A DNA stretch of 64,000 bases, from assembly GCF_021412565.1 (NCBI RefSeq), contig NZ_JAKCLJ010000004.1, positions 124,001 to 188,000 of the forward strand. The letters are read 5' to 3'. Below the pieces are notes generated by a model. The model worked only from the letters and a program-made list of their open reading frames with translations. It did not search any database and had not been told where the DNA came from. Positions 39,575-49,966 of this stretch are shown piece after piece. Both the position numbers and the translations under genes were made by a program. The stretch comes from Shewanella sp. AS1 (GTDB taxonomy: Bacteria; Pseudomonadota; Gammaproteobacteria; Enterobacterales; Shewanellaceae). Numbering within the stretch: the stretch's first letter is position 1; the number at the start of each line of letters is the position of its first letter.

Positions 39575-39953
39575 AGGGTTTTATTTAATTGCGGCCTTGA
39601 GTGGTTTTTTGGCGGTGGCGCTGGGCGCTTTTGCTTCCCACGGTTTAAAAAATATCACCTCGCCGGAGATGATAGCCATCTTCAATCTTGGGGTGGAGTA
39701 TCAGTTCTATCATACCTTTGCGCTAATTGCCGTGGCCTTCAGCGGTCACTGGCTCAAGTCGCGGCTGATCGATTGGGCCGGCTACCTCTTTATCCTTGGG
39801 ATCGGGCTGTTTTCCGGTTCCCTTTATCTCTATGCCCTGTTTGGCACTAAGTGGACCGGGCCTGTAACGCCAATTGGCGGTGTCTGTTTCCTGCTTGGCT
39901 GGTTATTTATTGCGGTAACCGTGTGGCGCAATCGTGTGGTGGAGCTGGATTAG
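39567..39953 (+). CDS. ygdD: DUF423 membrane protein YgdD
   Basis: A 128-residue inner-membrane protein with four helices, beginning with the family pattern GFLAVALGAFASHGLK and ending in TPIGGVCFLLGWLF. Function is unknown. It sits between gcvA and rlmM exactly as ygdD does in E. coli, with one extra gene inserted. Start ATG overlaps the end of the hydrolase gene by eight bases. Confidence 0.9.
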   Translation: MRKGFYLIAALSGFLAVALGAFASHGLKNITSPEMIAIFNLGVEYQFYHTFALIAVAFSGHWLKSRLIDWAGYLFILGIGLFSGSLYLYALFGTKWTGPVTPIGGVCFLLGWLFIAVTVWRNRVVELD

Positions 39954-39995
39954 TGCGGGACTAAGATAATCGTATTGTCTCACCAGACAGTGTAG

Positions 39996-40029
39996 AATGG
40001 CGGCCAATTATCATGGTCGCCATTTTTTA
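39996..40029 (+). terminator. Probable terminator after ygdD
   Basis: AATGGCG pairs with CGCCATT over a 13-base spacer, followed by six T, just before the rlmM ribosome binding site. It could attenuate read-through into rlmM. Confidence 0.55.
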
Positions 40030-40037
40030 TTCAGGAT

Positions 40038-41135
40038 ATGTCGATGATCAACCTATTTTTATACTGCCGCGCCGGCTACGAGAAAGAGTGTGCCGCTGAG
40101 ATCCAAGATCGCGCAGCACAACTGAGTATTGGCGGGTTTGTTAAAACCAACAGAAATGATGCCTATGTGATTTTCCAGTGTTTTCAAGCTGGTGACGCGG
40201 ATCGTCTAGCACAGGAGCTGCCACTGGACTCGCTGATCTTCACCCGGCAGATGTTTGCCGCGACCGAACTGCTTAAATCTTTGCCGGAAAATGATCGGGT
40301 CAGTCCCATTGTTGATGCCTTGGCTAAGGTTAGTAAAGCGGGTGAGCTGAGAGTCGAAACCCCAGACACCAATGAGGCAAAAGAGCTGTCGACCTTCTGT
40401 CGTAAGTTGACCGTGCCTCTACGCCAGGCGCTCAAGCGCAGCGGACGCTTGCTGGAGAAAGAAAATCCTAAGCGCCCCATTATTCATGTCTGTTTCGTTG
40501 GCTCGGGGACGGCTTATGTGGGCTATTCTCTGAGCAATAACAGCTCGCCCCATTTTATGGGGATCCCCAGATTGAAAATGGCCAGCGACGCGCCCAGCCG
40601 TTCGACCTTGAAACTGGATGAGGCTTTTATCCACTTTATTCCCAAGCCGGAGCAGGAGACGCGCCTTCGCAGCGGTTTGAACGCGGTTGACCTTGGTGCC
40701 TGTCCTGGCGGCTGGACCTATCAGTTGGTGCGCCGCGGCATGTTTGTGGCTGCGGTAGACAATGGCCCCATGGCGCAGAGCCTGATGGATACCGGCCAGG
40801 TGAAACACTATGAGGCTGATGGGTTTCGCTTCGAGCCGCCACGTAAGAATATCTACTGGCTGGTGTGCGACATGGTGGAAAAGCCTTCGCGGGTGGCCGA
40901 ACTTATTGAAGCCTGGGCGATCAACGGCTGGTTTAAAGAGGCGATTTTTAATCTTAAATTGCCGATGAAGAGCCGTTATAAAGAGGTGTCAACCATCTTA
41001 GAGACGATGAGAACCATATTGAAAGAGAATGGTATCGAGGAGTTTCAACTCGCCTGTAAGCATCTCTATCATGACAGGGATGAAGTCACAGTCCACCTGT
41101 GGCTTAAACCCAGTGTCGGCTGGGGTCACAACTAA
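40038..41135 (+). CDS. rlmM: 23S rRNA 2'-O-ribose C2498 methyltransferase RlmM
   Basis: Methylates C2498 of 23S rRNA using S-adenosylmethionine. The 365-residue protein closely follows E. coli RlmM, with an N-terminal THUMP-like domain, the [10 protein letters not shown] strand, the [15 protein letters not shown] site near residue 218, [15 protein letters not shown] near 240, and [11 protein letters not shown] near 308. Two nearby ATG codons (40038 and 40044) are possible starts. It ends with a hairpin terminator and converges on mutS. Confidence 0.96.
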   Translation: MSMINLFLYCRAGYEKECAAEIQDRAAQLSIGGFVKTNRNDAYVIFQCFQAGDADRLAQELPLDSLIFTRQMFAATELLKSLPENDRVSPIVDALAKVSKAGELRVETPDTNEAKELSTFCRKLTVPLRQALKRSGRLLEKENPKRPIIHVCFVGSGTAYVGYSLSNNSSPHFMGIPRLKMASDAPSRSTLKLDEAFIHFIPKPEQETRLRSGLNAVDLGACPGGWTYQLVRRGMFVAAVDNGPMAQSLMDTGQVKHYEADGFRFEPPRKNIYWLVCDMVEKPSRVAELIEAWAINGWFKEAIFNLKLPMKSRYKEVSTILETMRTILKENGIEEFQLACKHLYHDRDEVTVHLWLKPSVGWGHN

Positions 41136-41192
41136 GCCACTTATCGATAATGGGCGGCGATTAACCGTTCTCTTTCTAGATAAAAAGATAAG

Positions 41193-41236
41193 AAGCGATA
41201 ACCACTCTACCGCTAATGAGTCGTTATCGCTTTTTC
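41193..41236 (+). terminator. Terminator of rlmM
   Basis: AAGCGATAAC pairs perfectly with GTTATCGCTT across a 20-base loop, followed by T residues, 57 bases after rlmM. Confidence 0.65.
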
Positions 41237-41334
41237 TTTGTCGAGATATCTGCTTGTTGAGTTGATTTGCTTGGCGAGTTTGCGCAGATGGAGTCACTCG
41301 CTCAAGCATCAAGTAATTTAAGTCAATGTAAGTC

Positions 41335-43902
41335 TTAACTTAAGGCCTTTAACTCGTAAAGCAGATCCAGTGCCTGTTTGGCTGAGAGCTGGTCGGGATC
41401 GATCTGCTTAAGTTTCAGCTGCACGGCAGATGGCTCAGGTTCACTGAAATTGAGCATCTGCTGCCCGGTCATAGGTTGAGGGGCATCATAATCCCGCGAC
41501 TCAAGATGATGCAACTTATGTTTTGCCGCTTGTACCACCTTGCTGGGGACACCCGCCAGTGCGGCGACCTGCAGGCCATAGCTCTTACTGGCGGCGCCTT
41601 CTTGCACTGCATGCATAAAGGCGATAGTGTCGCCGTGCTCCATGGCGTCCAGGTGGACGTTAGCCACATTATTGAGCGTGTCTGCAAGCTGGGTTAACTC
41701 AAAATAATGGGTGGCAAACAGCGTCATGGCGTTTAGCTTATTTGCTAAATATTCCGCCGCCGCCCAGGCCAAGGAGAGTCCATCATAGGTGGAGGTACCG
41801 CGGCCGATTTCATCCATCAATACCAGACTGTCAGGGGTGGCGTTATGTAAAATGTTGGCGGTTTCTGTCATCTCTACCATAAAGGTTGAACGACCAGAGG
41901 CGAGATCGTCGGCGGCACCAATACGGGTAAAAATGCGATCGACTGGGCCTATCACCGCTTTTTGTGCGGGTACAAAACAGCCTATGTGTACCATCAGAGT
42001 GATAAGCGCCACCTGGCGCATATAGGTGGATTTACCGCCCATGTTGGGGCCGGTCACGATCAGCATGCGTCTTTGTGGATTAATGGCAACCGGATTGGCA
42101 ATAAAGGGAGTCTGGCTGACGCGCTCGACCACGGCATGACGGCCCGCTTCGATAAGGATGCCGCTATCGGCGCTTAGCTCGGGTCTGTGGTAGTCCAGCA
42201 GCTCGGCACGTTCGGCGAAGTTACTCAGCACGTCCAGTTCGGCGGCGGCGCGGGCAAACTCCTGCAGTTCATGCAGTTTGGGCAGCAGCAGATCGAACAG
42301 CTCATCCCATAACTGTTTTTCCAGTGCTAAGGCTTTGCCCTGACTGGAGAGCACCTTCTCTTCATGCTCTTTGAGTTCAGCTATGATGTAGCGCTCAGTA
42401 TTTTTTAGGGTCTGACGGCGCTGATAACTCATAGGTACTAGGTCGGACTCGCGCCGACTGACCTCAATATAATAGCCATGTACTCTGTTGTAACCCACTT
42501 TAAGTGTGGATGCGCCAGTGCGAGCTTTCTCTCTTGCTTCCAGTTGATCTAGGTAATCGCTGGCGCCTTGGCTGAGTCTGCGCCACTCGTCCAGCTCAGG
42601 GTTATAACCGGTTTTCAGGACGCCGCCATCACGGATAAGCATGGGAGGATTGTCTACAATAGCGCGGCTTAGTAGGGCATGTTCTTCGGGAAACTCCCCA
42701 AGAGAGAGGGCCAGCTCTTTGAGCCTTGTACTCTGGCATGAGGCTAACAGCATCTGAATCTCAGGCAGGCATGAGAGCGCCTGACGCAGACGGGCAAAGT
42801 CTCTGGGTCTGGCGTTTCGCAGCGCCAGGCGGGCGGTGATCCGCTCCACATCGCCAAGGGCTTTGAGCATCTCGTGCAGTGGCTCAAAATTGCCAGAATC
42901 CAACAGTTCTTCTAATACATCTAAACGTGCCCGAATGTGATGATGATTTCTGAGCGGTTCGTGGATCCAGCGCTGTAACATTCGGCTGCCCATAGGGGTT
43001 GCCGTGTTATCCAGCACTGAGGCTAGGGTGTTTTCACTGCCGCCCTGCAGGTTTCGGGTTAGCTCCAGATTACGGCGTGTGGCCGCATCCAAGATGATGC
43101 TGTCATATTGATTGAATCGCACTATGGCATTGATATGGGGCAGGGCGGTGCGCTGGGTGTCTTTGACATATTGCATCAGACAGCCCGCCGCCTGTATCGA
43201 CAGCCGGACATCACCCAGACCAAAACCATAGAGATCTTTGGTGCCAAACTGCTCTAGCAGCAGCCTGTGGCTTGTGTCATAGTCGAACTCCCATTCGGGG
43301 CGACGACGTTTGCCGTTGAAATGGTTGATGAGTCCCATCTCAGAGAAATCTTCGCTGTAGAGTAGTTCGGCAGGATTCGTGCGTTGCAGCTCGGCTTCCA
43401 GTCCCTCTTTTGTTGTCAGCTCTGTGACCACAAAGCGACCCGATGAGATATCTAAGGTGGCATAACCAAAACCCACTTTGCCATGGTAAACCGCGGCCAG
43501 CAGGTTATCCTGACGCTCTTGCAGTAGTGCTTCATCGGTCAAAGTACCAGGCGTGACAATACGAACAATTTTACGCTCTACCGGGCCTTTGGAAGTTGCC
43601 GGATCGCCAATCTGTTCACAAATGGCAACAGAGACCCTAAGCTGCACCAGCTTAGCCAGATACCCTTCGACCGCATGGTAGGGGATCCCCGCCATAGGGA
43701 TCGGATCGCCACCGCTTTTGCCACGGGCCGTCAGCGAGATCCCAAGCAGCTCAGATGCACGCTTGGCATCATCATAGAAGAGCTCATAAAAGTCGCCCAT
43801 TCGATAAAATAGCAGCATATCTGGGGCTTCGGTTTTTAGCGTCAAATACTGACGCATCATAGGTGTGTGCTTTTCGAGGTTTTGATGATCGACGGCGTTC
43901 AT
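41335..43902 (-). CDS. mutS: DNA mismatch repair protein MutS
   Basis: Recognises mismatches and small loops and recruits MutL. The 855-residue product has the mismatch-contact region with FYELFYDDA and the Phe-x-Glu (F-Y-E) motif near residue 40, the core and clamp domains, the Walker [10 protein letters not shown] near 618, and the [12 protein letters not shown] block near 698. The frame runs to 43983, but [16 protein letters not shown] at 43902 gives the standard N-terminus. It lies head-to-head with recA across about 320 bases. Confidence 0.96.
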   Translation of the reverse strand: MNAVDHQNLEKHTPMMRQYLTLKTEAPDMLLFYRMGDFYELFYDDAKRASELLGISLTARGKSGGDPIPMAGIPYHAVEGYLAKLVQLRVSVAICEQIGDPATSKGPVERKIVRIVTPGTLTDEALLQERQDNLLAAVYHGKVGFGYATLDISSGRFVVTELTTKEGLEAELQRTNPAELLYSEDFSEMGLINHFNGKRRRPEWEFDYDTSHRLLLEQFGTKDLYGFGLGDVRLSIQAAGCLMQYVKDTQRTALPHINAIVRFNQYDSIILDAATRRNLELTRNLQGGSENTLASVLDNTATPMGSRMLQRWIHEPLRNHHHIRARLDVLEELLDSGNFEPLHEMLKALGDVERITARLALRNARPRDFARLRQALSCLPEIQMLLASCQSTRLKELALSLGEFPEEHALLSRAIVDNPPMLIRDGGVLKTGYNPELDEWRRLSQGASDYLDQLEAREKARTGASTLKVGYNRVHGYYIEVSRRESDLVPMSYQRRQTLKNTERYIIAELKEHEEKVLSSQGKALALEKQLWDELFDLLLPKLHELQEFARAAAELDVLSNFAERAELLDYHRPELSADSGILIEAGRHAVVERVSQTPFIANPVAINPQRRMLIVTGPNMGGKSTYMRQVALITLMVHIGCFVPAQKAVIGPVDRIFTRIGAADDLASGRSTFMVEMTETANILHNATPDSLVLMDEIGRGTSTYDGLSLAWAAAEYLANKLNAMTLFATHYFELTQLADTLNNVANVHLDAMEHGDTIAFMHAVQEGAASKSYGLQVAALAGVPSKVVQAAKHKLHHLESRDYDAPQPMTGQQMLNFSEPEPSAVQLKLKQIDPDQLSAKQALDLLYELKALS

Positions 43903-44104
43903 GAAGAGACTCAGATATCCTGCTAAATTGCTCGGTAAACTAAATGCCAAGATGGCTAAAAATTGAATCCACAATAGTAGCAATAATTTTGCTTTACGTA
44001 CTGATTTATCATGGTTAATTGATGAAATTCGAGACGATTGAGAAGGGCTTCTGGTTAAGTTGCTGTTTTTGCATCGATAAAAAATAATTGGATACAGTAC
44101 TTGA

Positions 44105-44124
44105 TACTGTATGATTGTACAGTA
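44105..44124. promoter_or_regulatory. LexA box (SOS operator) of recA
   Basis: TACTGT-ATGATTGT-ACAGTA is a palindrome with the CTGT-N8-ACAG core of gammaproteobacterial LexA sites. It lies about 100 bases before the recA start codon. A second, interleaved inverted repeat (ATACAGT...ACTGTAT, 44093-44113) shares its left arm. Confidence 0.9.
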
Positions 44125-44225
44125 TACTAGGTTTCATATTGAAAAGGGTCTGGCGTCAATTTAGGCGTTTGCCTTAACTTACGGATTTAACACAGCGCGG
44201 CGTCTGTGATGATGAGGAAAGCATA

Positions 44226-45287
44226 ATGAAGATAGATGCGAATAAAGAGAAAGCCCTGAGCGCGGTACTGGGTCAAATTGAGAAGCAATTTGGTAAAGGC
44301 TCCATTATGAAGTTAGGTGAAAACCGTACTATGGATGTCGAAACCATCTCAACCGGCTCGCTCTCTCTGGATGTCGCATTGGGTGCGGGTGGTTTACCAC
44401 TAGGACGTATTGTTGAGATTTATGGCCCGGAATCTTCAGGTAAGACGACTCTAACATTGGAGGTAATTGCCGCCGCCCAGCGTAATGGTAAAGTGTGTGC
44501 CTTTATCGATGCCGAACATGCGCTGGATCCTATCTATGCTAAAAAGCTGGGTGTGGATATCGATAATCTGCTTTGTTCTCAGCCAGATACAGGTGAGCAA
44601 GCTCTGGAGATCTGTGATGCGCTGACTCGCTCTGGCGCGGTAGATGTGATCATCGTTGACTCGGTTGCAGCATTAACGCCTAAGGCCGAGATTGAAGGCG
44701 AAATTGGTGACTCTCACATGGGCTTAGCAGCACGTATGATGAGCCAGGCGATGCGAAAACTTGCCGGTAACCTGAAACAATCTAACACCCTGCTTATCTT
44801 TATTAACCAGATCCGTATGAAGATAGGTGTGATGTTTGGTAACCCAGAAACCACCACTGGGGGTAACGCGCTTAAATTCTACGCCTCTGTTCGTCTGGAT
44901 ATCCGCCGTACAGGTGCGATTAAAGACAGAGATGAGGTTATCGGTAACGAGACCCGCGTTAAAGTCGTGAAGAACAAGATCGCCGCCCCATTTAAACAGG
45001 CCGAATTCCAGATCCTTTATGGCGAAGGTATTAACCGCACAGGCGAATTGGTTGACTTAGGTGTGGCTCATAAGCTGATTGAAAAGTCAGGCGCCTGGTA
45101 CAGCTATAAAGGCGACAAGATAGGGCAGGGCCGTGCGAATGCCGGTAAATATCTACTGGATAACCCAGATATTTCAGCCGAAATCGATACCGCGCTACGT
45201 GCCATGCTGCTCTCTGGCGAGAAAGTGTCGGCTTCCTCAGCGACCAGTGATGAGAATGTGGATTTAGAAACCGGTGAAGTGTTTTAA
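44226..45287 (+). CDS. recA: Recombinase RecA
   Basis: Strand-exchange ATPase and LexA co-protease. The 353-residue protein has Walker A GPESSGKT near residue 67, the [16 protein letters not shown] segment, [20 protein letters not shown] (loop 2 region) near 195, and an acidic C-terminus. TGAGGAAAG precedes the ATG. Expression should be damage-inducible through the LexA box. recX follows 25 bases later, as in most gammaproteobacteria. Confidence 0.98.
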   Translation: MKIDANKEKALSAVLGQIEKQFGKGSIMKLGENRTMDVETISTGSLSLDVALGAGGLPLGRIVEIYGPESSGKTTLTLEVIAAAQRNGKVCAFIDAEHALDPIYAKKLGVDIDNLLCSQPDTGEQALEICDALTRSGAVDVIIVDSVAALTPKAEIEGEIGDSHMGLAARMMSQAMRKLAGNLKQSNTLLIFINQIRMKIGVMFGNPETTTGGNALKFYASVRLDIRRTGAIKDRDEVIGNETRVKVVKNKIAAPFKQAEFQILYGEGINRTGELVDLGVAHKLIEKSGAWYSYKGDKIGQGRANAGKYLLDNPDISAEIDTALRAMLLSGEKVSASSATSDENVDLETGEVF

Positions 45288-45312
45288 TCACCCGTTGCCA
45301 TTGCGCTGATCT

Positions 45313-45759
45313 ATGTCTGCTTCAGCTATGGATATCGCGGTAGGCCTGCTTGCCCACCGCGATTATTCGACCCACCAAATTAAAACCAAATTGCAGCAAA
45401 AAGGGTTCGAATCAAACGAAATTGAATCGACGCTGCAACTCTGTCTTGAGCGAGGCTTCTTAGACGATGTCCGGTTTGCCGCTCTGCTGGTTCGCTCCCA
45501 TATCAGCAAAGGTCATGGTAAGAATCGTATTCGGCAATCTCTGTATCAGAAAGGCTTGGATAAGGCTTGCGGTGAGACGGCGCTCAACAGCAGTGATTGC
45601 GACTGGTATGAACTGGCTAAAACCAAGGCGAATAAGAAATTTGCCAATAGCGGTGAGATAAGCGATCAGAAAGAGCGGGCTAAACGGGTTCGTTATCTGC
45701 TTGCTCAAGGCTTCGATTATGATCAGATAAGCTATGCCTTGGCTATAGAGCCTGATTAG
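45313..45759 (+). CDS. recX: Regulatory protein RecX
   Basis: A 148-residue three-helix-repeat protein that caps RecA filaments. The repeat pattern is visible (LLAHRDYSTHQIKTKLQQKGF, then LDDVRFAALLVRSHISKGHGKNRIRQSLYQKG). It starts 25 bases after recA and probably shares the SOS promoter by read-through. No good ribosome binding site lies before the ATG, which may keep RecX low relative to RecA. Confidence 0.93.
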   Translation: MSASAMDIAVGLLAHRDYSTHQIKTKLQQKGFESNEIESTLQLCLERGFLDDVRFAALLVRSHISKGHGKNRIRQSLYQKGLDKACGETALNSSDCDWYELAKTKANKKFANSGEISDQKERAKRVRYLLAQGFDYDQISYALAIEPD

Positions 45760-46027
45760 CCTTGATTAATATGTACTAGCTCAGATCTAGTCTGAACTAA
45801 TAGAATTTAGCGACCTATTGCCATTGCGCTCCATTAATCTTCACAGCTGAGTCGCCGCCCGTGGGCCGACTAGTAGCTGCTCGAATGAACATTTCTCGTT
45901 TTCTTTCACGCTTCCTTAGCTAAACCTCTGGTTGTTCAACGCCAGACTGCTTATAATATCGGACTTATTACGCTATCGGTGAATCGCGAATTTCACTGTG
46001 AATTTAACCTAATTTCAGGATGATTTC

Positions 46028-48652
46028 ATGTATCAAACCACAGCAGCGCTGAGAAGTGCTTTCTTGGATTTTTTCCGCAGAAACAGTCACCAGGTTGTGG
46101 ACAGCAGTTCACTGGTACCCGGTAATGATCCCACCTTATTGTTCACCAACGCTGGTATGAACCAGTTTAAAGATGTTTTCCTTGGCGATGATAAGCGCGA
46201 TTACACCCGAGCAACCACGGCGCAGCGTTGCGTGCGTGCGGGCGGTAAACATAACGATCTGGACAATGTGGGTTATACGGCACGTCATCACACCTTCTTT
46301 GAGATGTTAGGTAATTTCAGCTTCGGTGATTATTTCAAACATGATGCGATTCGTTTTGCATGGACCTTCCTGACTGAAGAGCTCAAGTTACCCAAAGAAC
46401 GTCTATGTGTCACCATCTATGAGACAGATGATGAAGCCTTTGAGATCTGGAATAAAGAGATAGGTGTTGCCGCTGAAAATATTATCCGTATCGGCGACAA
46501 TAAAGGCGCGCCTTATGCGTCAGATAACTTCTGGCAGATGGGCGACACGGGTCCTTGTGGTCCCTGTACTGAAATTTTCTATGATCACGGCGAGCATATC
46601 TGGGGTGGCCGTCCTGGCACACCTGAAGAGGATGGTGATCGCTTTATCGAGATCTGGAATATCGTATTCATGCAGTACAACCGTCAGGCCGATGGCACTA
46701 TGGATAAGCTGCCTAAGCCTTCGGTCGATACCGGCATGGGTATCGAGCGTATTGCCGCTATCTTACAGGGTGTTCACTCTAACTATGAGATAGATATCTT
46801 CCAGGCCCTCATTAAAAAAGCGGCCGAAATTGTCCAAGTGACAGATCTGGAAAACAAATCACTGCGCGTAATCGCCGACCATATTCGCTCTTGTGCCTTC
46901 TTAATCGCAGATGGCGTGATGCCATCGAACGAAGGTCGTGGTTATGTGCTGCGCCGCATTATTCGTCGCGCTGTGCGTCATGGTAACAAGCTGGGTGCCA
47001 GCGAAGCTTTCTTCTATAAACTTGTTCCTACCTTGATCGAGGTGATGGGCGATGCGGCAAAAGGGCTACAAGAAGTTCAGGCCATAGTCGAAAAATCACT
47101 CAAAGCCGAAGAGGAGCAGTTTGCCCGTACGCTGGAGCGTGGCTTGGGAATTTTAGACAGTGCGCTTAACGAACTTGAAGGCAACACATTAGACGGTGAG
47201 ACGGCATTTAAACTCTATGATACCTACGGTTTCCCTGTGGATCTGACCGCAGATGTGTGCCGCGAGCGTGATATTCAGGTTGATGAGACGGGATTCGAAG
47301 CGGCGATGGCAGCCCAGCGCAGCCGTGCTCAGGCCGCGGGTCAATTTGAAGCTGACTATAACAGCGGTTTAAAGATTGATGCTCAAACCGATTTTTGTGG
47401 CTACACAGAATTGAATGGCGAGGCCAAGGTGGTTGCCATCTATCAAAATGGTGAAGCCGTGACTCATCTTGAGGGTGAGCAAGAAGCCGTGGTCGTTCTG
47501 GATAGCACACCATTCTATGGTGAGTCCGGTGGTCAGTGTGGTGACAAAGGTGTACTGCAGGCGGGCGGCGTCGAGTTTGTGGTTAACGACACACAAAAAT
47601 ATGCCCAAGCGGTTGGTCACCTGGGCACACTTAAATCTGGCAGCCTGAGCGTGGGTCAAGTGCTCAGTGCCAATGTAGATAAGAAGCTAAGACACCGTAC
47701 TCAGTTGAATCACTCAGTTACCCACTTGCTGCATGCGGCGCTGCGTCAGATCTTAGGGACTCACGTGAGTCAAAAAGGTTCGCTTGTCGATCCAGAAAGA
47801 CTGCGTTTTGACTTCTCTCATTTCGAGGCGGTTAAGCCCGAAGAGCTAAAAGCGGTAGAAGATCTTGTTAACACTCAAATTCGTCGCAACCATGAGCTGA
47901 AGGCGCAGGTGATGGATATCGAAGCGGCTAAGGCCCAAGGCGCGATGGCACTCTTTGGTGAGAAATATGACTCTCAGGTACGTGTGGTGACCATGGGCGA
48001 CTTCTCGATTGAACTTTGTGGTGGTACACACGTGGGCCGCACAGGTGATATAGGGCTGTTTAAGATCACCTCTGAAGGTGGGATCGCCGCCGGTGTCCGC
48101 CGTATCGAGGCGGTAACGGGAGCGGCGGCCATGGCTTATGTTAGCGAGCAGCAGGCCCAGCTCGAGCAGGCCGCCCATCTGCTTAAGGGCGACAGCGCGT
48201 CTGTGGTGACTAAGCTTAAGGCGCAGTTGGATAAGACTAAGCAGCTTGAGAAAGAGCTTGCTCAGCTTAAGGATAAACTAGCGGCAGCGACCAGTGCCGA
48301 CCTTGCTGGCGAAGCCCAGGACCTTGGTGGCGTGAAAGTGCTGGTGAAGAAGCTTGAAGGCGTCGATGCCGGTGCGCTGCGCGGCCTGCAGGATGAGCTT
48401 AAGCAGAAGCTGCAATCTGGCATAGTGGTATTGGGTATCGCAGGTGAAGATAAAGTTAACCTTATCACTGGCGTGACTAAAGATCTGACCGGCAAAGTCA
48501 AAGCCGGGGAACTGGTCGCCATGGTCGCAGCCCAGGTGGGCGGTAAAGGCGGTGGACGTCCCGATATGGCACAGGCAGGTGGTAGCGAGCCTGCTAAGCT
48601 GGACTCGGCGCTCGCCTCTGTGTTGCCTTGGCTCTCTGAGAAGCTGAGTTAA
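46028..48652 (+). CDS. alaS: Alanyl-tRNA synthetase
   Basis: Class II synthetase of 874 residues, charging tRNA-Ala. Class II motifs include [13 protein letters not shown] and [17 protein letters not shown] near the N-terminus. The editing domain zinc ligands are seen in NHSVTHLLH near residue 561 and [13 protein letters not shown] near 663. The C-Ala domain with glycine-rich [15 protein letters not shown] closes the protein. The ATG follows CAGGATGATTTC. Downstream come a terminator and then csrA; no lysC is present between them. Confidence 0.97.
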   Translation: MYQTTAALRSAFLDFFRRNSHQVVDSSSLVPGNDPTLLFTNAGMNQFKDVFLGDDKRDYTRATTAQRCVRAGGKHNDLDNVGYTARHHTFFEMLGNFSFGDYFKHDAIRFAWTFLTEELKLPKERLCVTIYETDDEAFEIWNKEIGVAAENIIRIGDNKGAPYASDNFWQMGDTGPCGPCTEIFYDHGEHIWGGRPGTPEEDGDRFIEIWNIVFMQYNRQADGTMDKLPKPSVDTGMGIERIAAILQGVHSNYEIDIFQALIKKAAEIVQVTDLENKSLRVIADHIRSCAFLIADGVMPSNEGRGYVLRRIIRRAVRHGNKLGASEAFFYKLVPTLIEVMGDAAKGLQEVQAIVEKSLKAEEEQFARTLERGLGILDSALNELEGNTLDGETAFKLYDTYGFPVDLTADVCRERDIQVDETGFEAAMAAQRSRAQAAGQFEADYNSGLKIDAQTDFCGYTELNGEAKVVAIYQNGEAVTHLEGEQEAVVVLDSTPFYGESGGQCGDKGVLQAGGVEFVVNDTQKYAQAVGHLGTLKSGSLSVGQVLSANVDKKLRHRTQLNHSVTHLLHAALRQILGTHVSQKGSLVDPERLRFDFSHFEAVKPEELKAVEDLVNTQIRRNHELKAQVMDIEAAKAQGAMALFGEKYDSQVRVVTMGDFSIELCGGTHVGRTGDIGLFKITSEGGIAAGVRRIEAVTGAAAMAYVSEQQAQLEQAAHLLKGDSASVVTKLKAQLDKTKQLEKELAQLKDKLAAATSADLAGEAQDLGGVKVLVKKLEGVDAGALRGLQDELKQKLQSGIVVLGIAGEDKVNLITGVTKDLTGKVKAGELVAMVAAQVGGKGGGRPDMAQAGGSEPAKLDSALASVLPWLSEKLS

Positions 48653-48661
48653 TTTAAATTC

Positions 48662-48692
48662 AAAAAAAGCGCTTATTCAGCGCTTTTTTTAT
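48662..48692 (+). terminator. Terminator of alaS
   Basis: AAAAAGCGCT and AGCGCTTTTT pair around a TATTC loop with a T run continuing, 11 bases after the alaS stop. Confidence 0.82.
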
Positions 48693-48742
48693 GCCATAGT
48701 TTACAGTGTTAACTGAGATTAATTGGTGGTAGGAGTAGACTT

Positions 48743-48775
48743 ATGGCATATTTAGATTACTTTAATGTGCGTTAG
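48743..48775 (+). CDS. Candidate 10-codon upstream ORF before csrA
   Basis: ATG to TAG encodes MAYLDYFNVR. An AGGAG lies at a seven-base spacing, better than for many real genes in the window. It lies between the alaS terminator and csrA, about 110 bases before csrA. It could be a leader peptide in the csrA transcript or chance; nothing else supports it. Confidence 0.3.
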   Translation: MAYLDYFNVR

Positions 48776-48884
48776 GTAGGGTTTTTGGCAGCAACACTAT
48801 TAATTTATATTAAGCTAATCGTATAATAAGACTACAACGGAATAGTGCCGTAAAAGCAGAATGTGTATCTAAAGGAGCAAAAGT

Positions 48885-49082
48885 ATGCTGATATTGACTC
48901 GTCGTGTTGGTGAAACACTGATGATAGGTGATGAAGTAACGGTCACCGTTTTAGGCGTAAAAGGTAATCAAGTGCGTATTGGTGTAAATGCACCGAAAGA
49001 AGTTTCTGTTCACCGCGAAGAGATCTATCAGCGTATTCAGTCTGAAAAGTCTGGTAACACTGCAGAAGGCGGTAACTTTTAA
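48885..49082 (+). CDS. csrA: Carbon storage regulator CsrA
   Basis: A 65-residue RNA-binding dimer that blocks or stabilises mRNAs at GGA sites and controls motility, biofilm and carbon flow. The sequence [16 protein letters not shown], the [30 protein letters not shown] core and Arg44 of the VHREEI motif are fully conserved; the C-terminal tail is short. AAAGGAGC precedes the ATG. A terminator and then a tRNA array follow, as in many gammaproteobacteria (csrA-tRNA-Ser-tRNA-Arg). Confidence 0.98.
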   Translation: MLILTRRVGETLMIGDEVTVTVLGVKGNQVRIGVNAPKEVSVHREEIYQRIQSEKSGNTAEGGNF

Positions 49083-49115
49083 GCATCTAGCTTAAGGCTA
49101 TTTGTGAATCCTAAG

Positions 49116-49141
49116 AGTCAGCTTGTTGCTGGCTTTTTTGT
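49116..49141 (+). terminator. Terminator of csrA
   Basis: AGTCAGC pairs with GCTGGCT (one T-G) over a TTGTT loop, followed by six T. Confidence 0.75.
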
Positions 49142-49296
49142 TTTTAACCAACGGCTTTTTAACCTTTTTGATAACATTTGGCGTTGGGTCTTTGCTTTAG
49201 TTGTAGCAACTGCTTAAAAACAGTCCAAATAGAATCTGTTTCCGAGAAATGGTTTGACTTATTTTCTTCAAACAGTAATATGTGCGCCAAGAAAAC

Positions 49297-49388
49297 GGAG
49301 AGGTGGCCGAGTGGCCGAAGGCGCTCCCCTGCTAAGGGAGTATGGGCTTTATATCCCATCGAGGGTTCGAATCCCTCCTTCTCCGCCA
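49297..49388 (+). tRNA. tRNA-Ser (GCT), copy 1
   Basis: A 92-nt cloverleaf with GGAGAGG / CTTCTCC acceptor arm, anticodon GCT in CTGCTAA, a long class II variable arm (TATGGGC...CCCATC), GGTTCGAATCC T-arm and encoded CCA. Serves AGC/AGU codons. First gene of the array after csrA; an identical copy ends the array. Confidence 0.97.
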
Positions 49389-49410
49389 TTTCTTACCAAA
49401 TAAAAAAGAT

Positions 49411-49487
49411 GCGCGTGTAGCTCAGCTGGATAGAGTACCTGGCTACGAACCAGGCGGTCAGAGGTTCGAATCCTCTCACGCGTACCA
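49411..49487 (+). tRNA. tRNA-Arg (ACG), copy 1
   Basis: A 77-nt tRNA with anticodon ACG (CTACGAA), D-arm AGCTCAGCTGGATAGAGT, T-arm AGAGG/CCTCT and encoded CCA. The acceptor arm pairs GCGCGTG with CACGCGT, so the first pair is G1-U72 instead of the usual G1-C72. The A34 would be edited to inosine by TadA to read CGU/CGC/CGA. Confidence 0.97.
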
Positions 49488-49519
49488 TTTTTTATTTAGT
49501 AGTGCTATAGATATAAGAT

Positions 49520-49596
49520 GCGCGTGTAGCTCAGCTGGATAGAGTACCTGGCTACGAACCAGGCGGTCAGAGGTTCGAATCCTCTCACGCGTACCA
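49520..49596 (+). tRNA. tRNA-Arg (ACG), copy 2
   Basis: Identical in all 77 positions to the first copy, including the G1-U72 pair and the encoded CCA. Spaced 32 bases from copy 1. Confidence 0.97.
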
Positions 49597-49619
49597 TCTA
49601 TATCACCTAGTTTATCTTT

Positions 49620-49696
49620 GCGCGTGTAGCTCAGCTGGATAGAGTACCTGGCTACGAACCAGGCGGTCAGAGGTTCGAATCCTCTCACGCGTACCA
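49620..49696 (+). tRNA. tRNA-Arg (ACG), copy 3
   Basis: Identical to copies 1 and 2. Spaced 23 bases from copy 2 and 51 bases from copy 4. Confidence 0.97.
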
Positions 49697-49747
49697 TATT
49701 TAAAAACAGCGGATTTATCCGTTGTTTTGCTTTTAAAAACTGATTTT

Positions 49748-49824
49748 GCGCGTGTAGCTCAGCTGGATAGAGTACCTGGCTACGAACCAGGCGGTCAGAG
49801 GTTCGAATCCTCTCACGCGTACCA
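49748..49824 (+). tRNA. tRNA-Arg (ACG), copy 4
   Basis: Identical to the other three copies. Only eight bases separate its CCA end from the second tRNA-Ser, so they are processed from one transcript. Confidence 0.97.
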
Positions 49825-49832
49825 TTTTAGAC

Positions 49833-49924
49833 GGAGAGGTGGCCGAGTGGCCGAAGGCGCTCCCCTGCTAAGGGAGTATGGGCTTTATATCCCATCGAGG
49901 GTTCGAATCCCTCCTTCTCCGCCA
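49833..49924 (+). tRNA. tRNA-Ser (GCT), copy 2
   Basis: Identical in all 92 positions to the copy at 49297. It closes the array directly before an intrinsic terminator. Confidence 0.97.
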
Positions 49925-49930
49925 TCATAT

Positions 49931-49966
49931 AAAAAACCCGTGATTAATCATCACGGGTTTTTTATT
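49931..49966 (+). terminator. Terminator of the tRNA array
   Basis: AAACCCGTGAT pairs perfectly with ATCACGGGTTT around a five-base loop, followed by T residues, seven bases after the last tRNA. Confidence 0.88.

Noticed and set aside
49159..49697. Short frames across the tRNA genes, on both strands
   Set aside because: They repeat because the tRNA genes repeat; the sequence is fully explained by tRNA cloverleaves.
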